Origin: Cognatiluteimonas telluris
Lineage (GTDB): Bacteria > Pseudomonadota > Gammaproteobacteria > Xanthomonadales > Xanthomonadaceae
Direction: 5' to 3'
DNA length: 64,000 nucleotides
Assembly (NCBI RefSeq): GCF_011320095.1
Contig: NZ_JAANOY010000011.1
Coordinates: forward strand, 1 to 64,000
A program made the translations under genes and the position numbers. The notes beneath the pieces were generated by a model. That model did not search any database. It worked only from the letters and a program-made list of their open reading frames with translations, and was not told where the DNA came from. Below, one piece after another: positions 1 to 7,962 of this stretch (its first letter is position 1; the number at the start of each line of letters is the position of its first letter).

Positions 1-10
1 AGTCACACCG

Positions 11-44
11 GTGTCAGGAGTTCAGCCGTGCGCCCTTCCGATCT
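11..44. other. Illumina adapter remnant at contig edge
   Basis: These 34 bases align without gaps to the TruSeq read-2 adapter with about five substitutions; GGAGTTCAG and CTTCCGATCT are intact. Translation gives the peptide GVQPCALPI, and the reverse strand gives IGRAH; both resemble known adapter artefacts. This is not biological sequence and suggests the window starts at an untrimmed contig end. The true genome probably begins near position 45. Confidence 0.9.
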
Positions 45-192
45 GCACCTGCCGCCGCGGCCGCGCGCTCCCGCACGGCGCCGCAGGCTGGGACAGCCGC
101 GCGCGGCTGGCGCTGCCGCAGCGGGTAAGCTGCCGCCCGCCGGCCAGGAGGCCGGCAACAGGAGTTCCACCCACCAAGGAGACACGGACGAC

Positions 193-672
193 ATGACCCA
201 GAACTTTGCATCCCGACACCTCGACGACGCCCAGTGGGCCGCCGTCGACCAGGCCATCGACGGCTTGAACACGGCACTGGAGCCGCTGCTGGTGGCGCTG
301 GCCTCCGAACAGCAACGGCGCGCGGTGAAGATGGGCGACGGCTCGGAGGCGTTCTGCCGGCAGGCGCTGGACGTCATCAGCGAGAACATCGCGCTGATGC
401 CGCGCAACTTCGACGTCGACGAGATGCGCCGCGACCTGGCATCGCACGATGCGCTGCATGCGCGTGCGGTGCGGCTGACCCGGCTGATGGAAAAGGTGCA
501 CGACACCGATACGGCGCTGGGCAGCGATGCGATGGTCGCCGCGCTGGAGGGCTACGCCTTCCTCAAGGCCGCCGGCAAGGGTGAAGGCGTCGACGCGCTG
601 CGCAAATTGCTGGGCAAGCGATTCGACAACGGGCCGCGCAAGGTGGAGGTGGCAGCGGCAGCCGGGGCGTAA
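193..672 (+). CDS. Hypothetical protein, 159 aa
   Basis: A soluble, largely helical protein rich in Ala, Leu, Arg and acidic residues, with no signal peptide or membrane segment. I do not recognise the family. The ATG at 193 follows AAGGAGA (175-181) at a usable distance. The C-terminal part (about residues 105-150) has regularly spaced leucines and alanines, with RKLLGKRFDNGPRKVEV near the end. A Rho-independent terminator follows at 697-723, so the gene is probably transcribed alone or as the last gene of an operon lost at the contig edge. Longer frames reaching upstream run into adapter sequence and are rejected. Confidence 0.75.
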   Translation: MTQNFASRHLDDAQWAAVDQAIDGLNTALEPLLVALASEQQRRAVKMGDGSEAFCRQALDVISENIALMPRNFDVDEMRRDLASHDALHARAVRLTRLMEKVHDTDTALGSDAMVAALEGYAFLKAAGKGEGVDALRKLLGKRFDNGPRKVEVAAAAGA

Positions 673-696
673 GCAGGCGTTGCGTTTGGATGGAGG

Positions 697-723
697 GCCC
701 CGCGTTGTTTGCGGGGCTTTTTT
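697..723 (+). terminator. Rho-independent terminator
   Basis: The 7-bp GC stem GCCCCGC/GCGGGGC has a 7-base loop and is followed by a T-tract (718-723). It lies 24 bases after the stop of the hypothetical gene at 193-672. Confidence 0.85.
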
Positions 724-750
724 GTGGGGGTCTTGGGGGGTCCTGGAAGA

Positions 751-775
751 ACTCGCGGCTGAAGCTGCTCCTACC
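751..775. repeat. Dispersed REP-like repeat (family C), single copy
   Basis: The core CGCGGCTGAAGCTGCTCCTA belongs to the same family as the inverted pair at 28697-28799 (core GCGGCTGAAGCCGC). It is a short imperfect palindrome in an intergenic gap, typical of REP-type elements. Confidence 0.6.
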
Positions 776-839
776 GGGCGGGGCGGGACGTGGGTGCGCG
801 GGGGCTCTGCTAGGCTCCCCCAAACGTCGGGGGACATGC

Positions 840-2744
840 ATGGGTTCGGGACATTCGCAGTTCGCCTTGTTGCGGCAGCGGCGCTTCGCGCCGTTCTTCG
901 CGACGCAGTTGCTGGGCGCGTTCAACGACAACGTGTTCCGCAACGCGACGATCGTGCTGATCACCGCGCAGCTTGGCTTGAGCACGGCGCAGGCGTCGCT
1001 GTATACGAATCTCGCGCCGGCGTTGTTCATCCTGCCGTTCTTCCTGTTCTCGGCGCTGGCAGGGCAGCTGGCGGAGAAGTACGAGAAGACGCGCCTGATC
1101 CGCTGGATCAAGCTGTTCGAGATCGGGGCGATGGCGGTGGCGGCGTGGGGGTTCTACGCGCACCACGCCAGCCTGCTGCTGGTGGTGCTGTTTTTGATGG
1201 GGCTGCACTCGACGATGTTCGGGCCGATCAAGTACTCGATCCTGCCCCAGGCGTTGCACCCGGAGGAACTGGTCGGCGGCAACGGGCTGGTCGAAACCGG
1301 GACCGCGCTGGCGATCCTGTTCGGGATGATCCTCGGCGGCAGCCTGATGCTGTCGCCCGCGCACGGGCCGACGTACGCGTCCATCGCGGTGCTGGCGATC
1401 GCGGTGGCGGGCTACCTGGCCAGCCGCGCGATCCCGCCGGCACCGGCGACGGCACCGACGCTGCGGATCCGCTGGAACCTGGCGGCCGAAACCTGGCACA
1501 TCCTCAGGCTGTGCACGCGCCAGCGCGCGGTGTTCAACTCGGTGCTCGGTATTTCCTGGTTCTGGTTCTTCGGCACCGCGCTCACCGCGCAGTTGCCGGT
1601 GTACGCGCAGGTCAACCTCGGCGGCGGCAGCGCGCTGTTCCTGCTCGCGCTCGGGGTGTTCTCGATCGGCACCGGCATCGGCTCGCTGCTGTGCGAGAAG
1701 TTGTCCGGGCGCACGGTGGAGATCGGACTGGTGCCGCTGGGCGCGCTGGGCATCAGTGCGTTCGTGCTGGACCTTTACTGCGCGCGGCCGGGCGCGGCGC
1801 CGGTGGCGGGACTGGATGTCGCCGGCTTCCTGCACGCGCATGGCAGCCTGCGGATCCTGTTCGACCTGCTGATGATCGGGACCTTCGGCGGGTTCTTCCT
1901 GGTTCCCCTGTTCGCGCTGGTGCAGAGCCGCACGCCCAAGGCCGAACTGTCGCGGGTGATCGCCGGCAACAACATCCTCAACGCCTTGTTGATCGTTGCC
2001 GCGGCGGCGTGCGGGATCGCCGCGCAACAGCTGCTGCACTGGAGCATCCCGACGTTCTTCCTGGCGCTGGCGATTGCCAATGCCGTCGTGGCGCTCTACA
2101 TCTTCACCCTGGTGCCGGAATTCCTGATGCGCTTCCTCAGCTGGCTGCTTGTGAAGTCGCTGTACCGTCTGCGCGTGGACGGCATCGCCCATGTTCCCGA
2201 CGAAGGCCCGGCCCTGGTGGTGTGCAACCACGTCAGCTACATGGATGCGCTGATCCTGGCCGGCGCGATCCCGCGGCCGGTGCGGTTCGTGATGTATTAC
2301 CGGATCTTCAACATCCCGGTGATGCGCTGGATCTTCCGCACCGCCAAGGCGATCCCGATCGCCGGTGCGCGCGAGGATCCGGCGTTGATGCAGCGCGCGT
2401 TCGACGAGATCGGGGCGGCGTTGGACGCGGGCGAAGTCGTCGGCATCTTCCCCGAGGGCGCGCTGACGCGCGACGGCGCGATCGGTGCATTCAAGTCCGG
2501 CGTCGAGCGCGTGCTCGCGGCGCATCCGGTCCCGGTGGTGCCGATGGCGCTGTGCGGGATGTGGGCCAGCATGTGGAGCCGGCGCGGCGATGCCGCCGCC
2601 AGCGGGCGGCTGGGGAGGATGCGGTTGCCGCGGCGGTTCCGCGCCGATGTCGCGGTGGTTGTGGACGCCCCGGTCGACGGTCGGGTGGCGACGGCGGACA
2701 GCCTGGAGGCCCAGGTGCGCACGCTGCGCGGCAATCGCGAATGA
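840..2744 (+). CDS. MFS lysophospholipid transporter/PlsC acyltransferase fusion (LplT-Aas-like), 634 aa
   Basis: The N-terminal about 430 residues are a multi-pass MFS transporter beginning with FATQLLGAFNDNVFRNA, the typical start of LplT-type lysophospholipid flippases. The C-terminal about 200 residues are a 1-acyl-glycerolphosphate acyltransferase-type domain with NHVSYMDA (NHx4D catalytic motif) and FPEGALTRDG (acceptor-binding motif). The expected role is to move lyso-phospholipids across the inner membrane and re-acylate them, a membrane repair pathway. Many relatives carry a third acyl-ACP synthetase (AMP-ligase) domain of about 500 residues; it is absent here, so acyl activation would have to come from elsewhere. 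ATG 840 is chosen because in-frame upstream starts lie inside the terminator and repeat. Substrate is inferred from family. Confidence 0.85.
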   Translation: MGSGHSQFALLRQRRFAPFFATQLLGAFNDNVFRNATIVLITAQLGLSTAQASLYTNLAPALFILPFFLFSALAGQLAEKYEKTRLIRWIKLFEIGAMAVAAWGFYAHHASLLLVVLFLMGLHSTMFGPIKYSILPQALHPEELVGGNGLVETGTALAILFGMILGGSLMLSPAHGPTYASIAVLAIAVAGYLASRAIPPAPATAPTLRIRWNLAAETWHILRLCTRQRAVFNSVLGISWFWFFGTALTAQLPVYAQVNLGGGSALFLLALGVFSIGTGIGSLLCEKLSGRTVEIGLVPLGALGISAFVLDLYCARPGAAPVAGLDVAGFLHAHGSLRILFDLLMIGTFGGFFLVPLFALVQSRTPKAELSRVIAGNNILNALLIVAAAACGIAAQQLLHWSIPTFFLALAIANAVVALYIFTLVPEFLMRFLSWLLVKSLYRLRVDGIAHVPDEGPALVVCNHVSYMDALILAGAIPRPVRFVMYYRIFNIPVMRWIFRTAKAIPIAGAREDPALMQRAFDEIGAALDAGEVVGIFPEGALTRDGAIGAFKSGVERVLAAHPVPVVPMALCGMWASMWSRRGDAAASGRLGRMRLPRRFRADVAVVVDAPVDGRVATADSLEAQVRTLRGNRE

Positions 2745-2894
2745 GGTGCGGGACGCGCCCGTCGCAGTGACCGCACGGCGCCGTTGCGGCGCCGGCGAAG
2801 GGCAACGGTTGCCGCCGCCCGAACGGCGCGCCAGCGGCTGCTAACATCGCCGCGGGGACGCTGGCCACGCCAGCACGACATCAACGGGAGACGC

Positions 2895-3173
2895 ATGAAT
2901 ACCGTGTCGCAGGAAAACATTCCGAACCATCTGGTGTGGGCGATCCTGGCCACGCTGTTCTGCTGCCTGCCACTGGGCATCGTGTCGATCGTGTATGCGG
3001 CCAAGGTCGATGGCCTGCGCCTGGCCGGCAATCTCGAAGGTGCGCGCGAGATGTCGCACAAGGCGAAGATGTGGGCGATCTGGTCGGCGTTGTCGGGCCC
3101 GATCCTGCTCGCCATCTGGATCATCTTCTTCGGCGGGCTGATGGGGCTGGGCGCGCTGAGTGGCAATTACTGA
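2895..3173 (+). CDS. CD225/dispanin family membrane protein, 92 aa
   Basis: A small inner-membrane protein with two hydrophobic segments (about residues 12-35 and 62-86). The motif TLFCCLPLGIVSIVYA followed by a short charged loop is the classic CD225/dispanin signature, shared with IFITM and many bacterial small proteins. The bacterial function is unknown. ATG 2895 is preceded by a GGGAG ribosome-binding site (2886-2890). It overlaps the downstream DUF2752 gene; these two families are often neighbours, so a joint membrane role is likely but undefined. Confidence 0.9.
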   Translation: MNTVSQENIPNHLVWAILATLFCCLPLGIVSIVYAAKVDGLRLAGNLEGAREMSHKAKMWAIWSALSGPILLAIWIIFFGGLMGLGALSGNY

Positions 3174-3660
3174 TTCCGCACGCACGGCATTGGCGGCGGT
3201 AGCCACCGGCAGCGCAATGCATGCGCTGCCGGCCGCCAGTTCGCCGGCCGTGCATGCACGGTGGCGCCGGATCGCGCCGACATTGCTGCTTGCGCTCGGT
3301 GGCACGGCGACGGCTTGGCTGTTGTCGCGGGTGGATCCCAATGCCCCGGGCAACCTGCTGCCGCCGTGTCCGCTGCATGCGCTGACCGGCCTCTACTGCC
3401 CCGGTTGCGGCAGCACGCGCGCGCTCCATGCCTTGTTGCAGGGCGACGTCCCGGGTGCGCTGGCGATGAATCCGTTGCTCGTGGTCGCGTTGCCGGTGCT
3501 GGCGGCGATGGCGCTCAATGCGGCCGGCTGGCAACCGGCCGGTGCGCAGCGGCTGTGGCGCGCGCTGGGGCGTCCGTTGCCGTGGCTGGTCGTATTGCTC
3601 GGCTATGCGGTGCTGCGCAACCTGCCCTGGGCGCCGTTCGGATGGCTTGCGCCCGGCTGA
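3160..3660 (+). CDS. DUF2752 membrane protein, 166 aa
   Basis: The family hallmark is CPLHALTGLYCPGCGSTRA, a Cys-Pro pair followed by CPGCGSTR, between hydrophobic segments. About three or four membrane helices are visible. The cysteines could bind metal or be redox active; function is unknown. The start is uncertain: GTG 3160 overlaps the CD225 stop by 14 bases and suggests translational coupling, while ATG 3217 would remove 19 residues without touching the conserved core. It converges with ampE, and no clear terminator lies in the 25-base gap. Confidence 0.85.
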   Translation: MAITDSARTALAAVATGSAMHALPAASSPAVHARWRRIAPTLLLALGGTATAWLLSRVDPNAPGNLLPPCPLHALTGLYCPGCGSTRALHALLQGDVPGALAMNPLLVVALPVLAAMALNAAGWQPAGAQRLWRALGRPLPWLVVLLGYAVLRNLPWAPFGWLAPG

Positions 3661-3685
3661 GCAAAGCGTCGCCTGCGGCGGGGCG

Positions 3686-4594
3686 TCAGCCGACCCAGCC
3701 GGCGATCACGAACAACGCCAGCGCCACCAGCCACAACAGCAGGATCCGCCAGACCAGGCTCATCGCGTCGCGCAGTTCGGGCAGCTCGCCCATCACCGCC
3801 ACCAGCGCGCCGGGAGCGGCGAGGCCGTCGTCGGCGTAGTCCATCGCTTCGTCGGCCAGTTCGGTGCGCACGCTGGCGCGCCCGGCGGCGGCAAGGAAAG
3901 CGGCATCCATCTGCAGGCTGGCGCCGCCATTGTCCTTCCAGGCGCCGACGACGGTGTCGAAATCACCCACCAGCGCCAGCGCGAACGTCATCAACTGCGC
4001 GACCGGCCAGTCCAGCACCGCGAGCAGCGCGCGCGCGCCGGTGCGCGCCTGCGGCGGCAGGTCGGCGACGTCCTCTTCGCAGGCCAGCGCCGTGAGCCGG
4101 TACAGCAGCGCGCCGAACGCACCGAGCAGCAGGAACCAGAACAGCACGCCGAACCACCGCCGCTGCGCATTGCGGAACACCGCTTCCACCAAGGCCGGTG
4201 GATCGAGCGTGGCCGGCACGCCCGGCGGCAGCAGGCGTGCGGCCGCGATGCGGCGGGCCGCGGCATCGGGGGCATCGACGATCGCCTGCACGTCCAGGTC
4301 GAGGTCGCGCTGACCCCAGGCGTGGAACAGCACGACGATCGCGAACACCAGCCCGGCCAGGCCAAGCAACGGCTTGTGCAGGGACCACTGGAACAGCAAC
4401 ACCAGCAGCAGCGGCGGCAACAGGGCGAAGGCGATCCCGAAGCGGCCGCGCCAGGCGCCGTCGGCAGGGAATCGGGCATCGAGCCAGCGTAACCAGCCGC
4501 GATACCAGCCGAAGTCACGCGCCGACGACGCGAGGCCCGGCGCGAGGTGGCCCAGCACCAGCGCGATCACGACGGCAATCAGGGTCAGCGACAT
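3686..4594 (-). CDS. ampE: AmpE-like regulatory membrane protein, 302 aa
   Basis: AmpE-family inner-membrane protein. It has an N-terminal hydrophobic helix, the conserved early RDFGWYRGWLRWLD region, two central membrane segments (residues about 55-90), the segment QRRWFGVLFWFLLLGAFGA, and a C-terminal anchor. In enterobacteria ampE lies next to ampD and takes part in peptidoglycan-recycling or beta-lactamase signalling; its biochemical activity is unproven. No ampD is adjacent here. Length is close to the enterobacterial protein (284 aa). The ATG at 4594 is the first good start. It stands alone, 135 bases downstream of nudC on the same strand. Confidence 0.8.
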   Translation of the reverse strand: MSLTLIAVVIALVLGHLAPGLASSARDFGWYRGWLRWLDARFPADGAWRGRFGIAFALLPPLLLVLLFQWSLHKPLLGLAGLVFAIVVLFHAWGQRDLDLDVQAIVDAPDAAARRIAAARLLPPGVPATLDPPALVEAVFRNAQRRWFGVLFWFLLLGAFGALLYRLTALACEEDVADLPPQARTGARALLAVLDWPVAQLMTFALALVGDFDTVVGAWKDNGGASLQMDAAFLAAAGRASVRTELADEAMDYADDGLAAPGALVAVMGELPELRDAMSLVWRILLLWLVALALFVIAGWVG

Positions 4595-4729
4595 GCCCGG
4601 ATTGTACGCACTGGACCGTGTGCCGACGGTGCGGCGGGCCGGCGCGCAGGACGGTCGGCGTCAACCGCCTTGGAACGCCGTTTTGCGCCAGCCCCTGGTC
4701 GAAGCTGGCGCGGGGTTCCGGCGCCGGGG

Positions 4730-5647
4730 TCAATCGCCGCCGTACTCCTGGAACCATTGCTCCACCAGCCAGCGTGCGATCGAGACCGGCGGCGTCACGA
4801 TGATGCCGGCTTCGTCGTCGCGCAACGGCACATCCGGATCGCGCCGCAGTGCGGTGCGGATCTGCGCGGCGGTGAACCAGCGCGCGTCTTCGAGCTCGTC
4901 GCCGACCACCGGTTCATCCGGCGCGGCGTGGGCCATGAAACCGAGCATCAGCGATCCGGGGAACGGCCACGGTTGCGAAGCCAGGTAGCGGCAGGCGTGC
5001 ACGCGCACACCGGACTCCTCGAAAACCTCGCGCGCCACCGTCTGCTCGAGCGACTCGCCCGGTTCGACGAAACCGGCGAGCACCGAATACCGCCGCGCCG
5101 GCCACGGCGATTGACGCCCGAGCAACAACCGGCGGCCGTCGGTGACCGCGGCGATGATCGCCTGGTCGGTGCGTGGGTAGTGCTCGCTGGCGCACTGGCG
5201 GCAACGGCCGAGCCAACCGGCGCGGACGAAATCGACCTCGCCGCCGCAGGCGCCGCAGTAACGCTGGCGCGCGTGCCAGTGCAGCAGGGCCCGGGCCTGG
5301 GCGAAGACCGTCGCGTCGACCACCGGCCACAGCGCCGCCGCACTGCGCAGGTCGACGCGTTGCGGTGCGTCGATGGCCACGGTGGCCGCGCGCGCGGCGA
5401 ACCAGGCACGCCCGTCGCGCAGGCCGAGGAAGACGGCCGCGGCCGGGATCCCGACCACGTCGCGCCCCAGGGGTGCCTGCAGCTGCCGGTCGGCGTCGGC
5501 GAGCGCGCGGCCGTCGTCGTCGAGCAGGATGACGCGCGCCTGCGGCCAGAGCGATGCCAGTGCATCGGCGTCGTCGCGCAGGTGGTCGGCGCGATCGAGC
5601 GCGCCATCGACGTAAGCGAACGGATGGACGACGGGGGCTGGTTTCAC
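4730..5647 (-). CDS. nudC: NAD(+)/NADH pyrophosphatase NudC, 305 aa
   Basis: Hydrolyses NADH/NAD to NMN(H) and AMP and, in studied members, removes NAD caps from RNA. The zinc ribbon YCGACGG...CRQC is at about residues 131-152. The Nudix box ([20 protein letters not shown]) follows at about 200-220, and the family-specific [11 protein letters not shown] downstream marks NudC rather than a generic Nudix enzyme. The start is a GTG at 5645-5647, overlapping the erpA stop as GTGA, so the two genes are translationally coupled. Confidence 0.95.
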   Translation of the reverse strand: MKPAPVVHPFAYVDGALDRADHLRDDADALASLWPQARVILLDDDGRALADADRQLQAPLGRDVVGIPAAAVFLGLRDGRAWFAARAATVAIDAPQRVDLRSAAALWPVVDATVFAQARALLHWHARQRYCGACGGEVDFVRAGWLGRCRQCASEHYPRTDQAIIAAVTDGRRLLLGRQSPWPARRYSVLAGFVEPGESLEQTVAREVFEESGVRVHACRYLASQPWPFPGSLMLGFMAHAAPDEPVVGDELEDARWFTAAQIRTALRRDPDVPLRDDEAGIIVTPPVSIARWLVEQWFQEYGGD

Positions 5648-6039
5648 ACCGTGAACGACGAACCGCAGCCGCAGGTCGTCTTCGCGTTCGGATTGCGGAT
5701 CACGAATTGCGCGCCCTGCAGGCTCTCGCTGTAATCGACTTCGGCGCCCATCAGGTATTGCAGGCTCAAGGGATCGACCAGCAGGGTGACCTCGTCGGTC
5801 ATGATCGCCAGGTCGTCCTCGCCTTGCTGTTCGTCGAACTCGAACCCGTACTGGAAGCCCGAACAGCCACCGCCCTGGATGTACACGCGCAGCTTGAGCG
5901 CCGGATTGCCTTCCTCGGCGATCAGCTCGCGCACCTTGGCCGCGGCGGCCGCGCTGAATTCGAGCGGGCGCTGCAGCGACGGAGGGTCGGGGAGGGAGTC
6001 GCTCGCCGATGACGCCGGAGCGGAGGTTTGGGAAGTCAT
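5644..6039 (-). CDS. erpA: Iron-sulfur cluster insertion protein ErpA, 131 aa
   Basis: A-type carrier that delivers Fe-S clusters to apoproteins. The three cluster-ligand cysteines are visible: one in GGGCSGFQY and two in the C-terminal CGCGSSFTV. About 20 Ser/Pro/Ala-rich residues precede the conserved domain, a little longer than in E. coli. ATG 6039 is chosen; the open frame continues upstream to 6189, but that part reads through REP-like repeats. It forms an operon with nudC through a 4-base overlap. Confidence 0.95.
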   Translation of the reverse strand: MTSQTSAPASSASDSLPDPPSLQRPLEFSAAAAAKVRELIAEEGNPALKLRVYIQGGGCSGFQYGFEFDEQQGEDDLAIMTDEVTLLVDPLSLQYLMGAEVDYSESLQGAQFVIRNPNAKTTCGCGSSFTV

Positions 6040-6110
6040 CGCCACAGGATGGGGCGCGCGGCGGGGCGATTCAACCACGGGGAAGCTGCCAGGGTCATCC
6101 CTGGATGGCG

Positions 6111-6296
6111 GTAGCCCGGATAAGCGCAGCGCATGCGGGGTTTCTGGTGCTCGGGGCGAGATGCGCGCTCCGGAATGCGAGGGACCCAATCGTGCTTGGG
6201 ATCAATGTGCCACACGCCCCGGGTTCGCTGCGCTTACCCGGGCTACGGGCGCATGCATCCCCATGGCCCCGGGTGCGGCGCACTTACCCGGGCGAC
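6111..6296. repeat. Cluster of three REP-like repeats (family B)
   Basis: There are three copies of the GTAGCCCGG...AAGCGCAGCGCA type: 6111-6139 in plus orientation, and 6219-6246 and 6267-6296 inverted. They fill most of the 288-base gap between erpA and the gene at 6328. Related copies are at 33458, 40169-40249, 42184 and 62961-63095. No other function is seen in this gap. Confidence 0.85.
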
Positions 6297-6327
6297 GGGA
6301 CCGGGCTTGCCCGGCTTCCGGGGGGCC

Positions 6328-7116
6328 TCACTCGGCTGCGCCGTTGGCCTCGCCCGGCCTGGCGGTCGCTTCGGCCCAGGTGAACGACTGCTCCACTGCC
6401 GCGCCGCCTTCGGGTTGCAGTCGCACCACGAGCCGCACCGGCTGCAGGCCGGCGGGCAGCAGGATGTCGCCTTCGACCTGCTGGAAATACTTGAACGAAT
6501 AAGCCAGCGGCGCCGGCTGCGGTTGCTGGCGCAGGCGTGCCCAGTCGAGCTTCTGCAGGCGACCGTCACGGCTGCCTTCCAGCGACAGCGTCAGGCCGCC
6601 GCGGTTGACGGCGCCGCGGTTGAGGTTCTGGGTGAGCGTGGCGGTGAAATGCCAGGCCTGTCCGCCCTGGCGCGCCAGGTGCAACTGGTGCACGTTGAGC
6701 CCGCGCCGCTGCGCGGTGCTGCCGACAAACCTGGCATAGAACGCGACATCCGAGCGCAGCCCGGCGATCTCCTCGTCGCGCTCGGCAAGCGTGCCCTGCA
6801 GGTCGCGGTTGGCCTCGCGGCTGATCTGGTCCGAACGCGCCAACGTGGCCACCCGTTGCTCGAGGGCCGCGATCCGCTCCTGCTGCGCCTGCCGCAGCGC
6901 GCGCGTGTCCCCAGGCAGCGGCGACAGCACGCGCCACAGACCCCAGCCGCCGAAGGCGAGCGCGGCCAGGAAGACCGCGATCAGGGCGTAGGCCACGCCG
7001 TGGCCGTGGCCATGACCAAGATGCGCCAGCTCGGACGCGCCGCCCGCGGAGTGTCGCGGGCCGGGCGGCGGCTGCGCGCGCGCCGGTTCCGGTGACGCTG
7101 CGGACGGTTCGGTCAT
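6328..7116 (-). CDS. Membrane-anchored coiled-coil protein (DUF6776-like), 262 aa
   Basis: It begins with a Pro/Ala-rich cytoplasmic stretch, then a His/Gly run (HLGHGHGHG) leading into one membrane helix (about residues 41-63). A coiled coil follows (about 70-125: QQERIAALEQRVATLARS), then a periplasmic beta-rich domain. This layout matches a family that in xanthomonads sits just upstream of the erpA region; I recall it as DUF6776, and the assignment is from memory. Function is unknown, perhaps envelope scaffolding. ATG 7116 was taken over an upstream start 12 codons earlier because the encoded sequence becomes typical from there. Confidence 0.7.
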   Translation of the reverse strand: MTEPSAASPEPARAQPPPGPRHSAGGASELAHLGHGHGHGVAYALIAVFLAALAFGGWGLWRVLSPLPGDTRALRQAQQERIAALEQRVATLARSDQISREANRDLQGTLAERDEEIAGLRSDVAFYARFVGSTAQRRGLNVHQLHLARQGGQAWHFTATLTQNLNRGAVNRGGLTLSLEGSRDGRLQKLDWARLRQQPQPAPLAYSFKYFQQVEGDILLPAGLQPVRLVVRLQPEGGAAVEQSFTWAEATARPGEANGAAE

Positions 7117-7234
7117 CGGGCCGGTATAGCCAGCCGCTTCGGCCCGCGTCAAGCCAGCCGGCGGTGGACCCGCGGTTTCCCTTGGCAGGTCTAGACTGCG
7201 GCGGCGACCGCGCGGTCGCGGTCGGGAACGGGCG

Positions 7235-7816
7235 ATGACGCATCCACAACTGTTCGCGCTCGGCGTGCTGCTGGCCTGGCTGGCCGGGATCCGCGTCTAC
7301 CTGACGGTCTTCGGTGTCGGCCTGGCCGGCGCGCTGGGCTGGCTGGACCTGCCGCCGGCGCTGCAGGCGGCGCAATCGCCCTGGGTCCTCGGCGTGGCCG
7401 GTGGCCTGGCGGCGGTGGAGTTCTTCGCCGACAAGATCCCGGGCGTGGATTCGGGCTGGGACCTGCTGCACACGCTGCTGCGGGTGCCGGCGGGCGCCTT
7501 CCTCGCCGCGGCCACGCTGTCGGCCGACGGCCATCTGGGTGCGGGCATGCTCGCCACCGGTGCGGGCGTGGCGCTGGCCAGCCACGCGCTGAAGTCGGGT
7601 ACGCGCCTGGTGCTCAATACCTCGCCCGAACCGGTCAGCAACTGGATGGCGTCGGGGACGGAGGACGCTCTGGTCGTCGGCGGCCTGGCGCTGGCGTTGC
7701 TGCATCCCTGGCTCGCCCTCGGCGGCGCGGTCGCCATCAGCGTGGCGCTCGCGGTCGCGGTGGCATGGCTGTGGCGGCGCCTGGTCGGCGGATTGCGTGG
7801 CGGTCCGCGCCGGTAA
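7235..7816 (+). CDS. DUF4126 family membrane protein, 193 aa
   Basis: A polytopic membrane protein of about five or six helices. The stretch EFFADKIPGVDSGWD, after an N-terminal AGIRVYLTVFGVGLAG, is the DUF4126 signature. Function is unknown. It is divergently oriented from the DUF6776-like gene with a 118-base gap. ATG 7235 has a weak GGGAACGGG ribosome-binding region. The C-terminus ends in an Arg/Gly-rich tail. Confidence 0.85.
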   Translation: MTHPQLFALGVLLAWLAGIRVYLTVFGVGLAGALGWLDLPPALQAAQSPWVLGVAGGLAAVEFFADKIPGVDSGWDLLHTLLRVPAGAFLAAATLSADGHLGAGMLATGAGVALASHALKSGTRLVLNTSPEPVSNWMASGTEDALVVGGLALALLHPWLALGGAVAISVALAVAVAWLWRRLVGGLRGGPRR

Positions 7817-7962
7817 CACCCGCCGGGCCGCGACGGGCCGCGGGGGTGAGTCGCTGGCCGCCATCGCTGACCGTTTCGGTATGCCGATTGCGTGGATCAC
7901 CATTGCGTGCATGACCTAAGCCCCGGGCGCGGTTGTCGATCGGCGCCTATCTTGAGGACGCC

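Noticed and set aside
45-192. Upstream coding sequence joined to the first gene
   Set aside because: The open frame depends on adapter bases and the peptide is Arg/Pro-rich without family features.
690-839. In-frame upstream extension of the LplT/PlsC gene
   Set aside because: It begins inside the terminator hairpin and crosses a REP-like repeat; conserved sequence starts at ATG 840.
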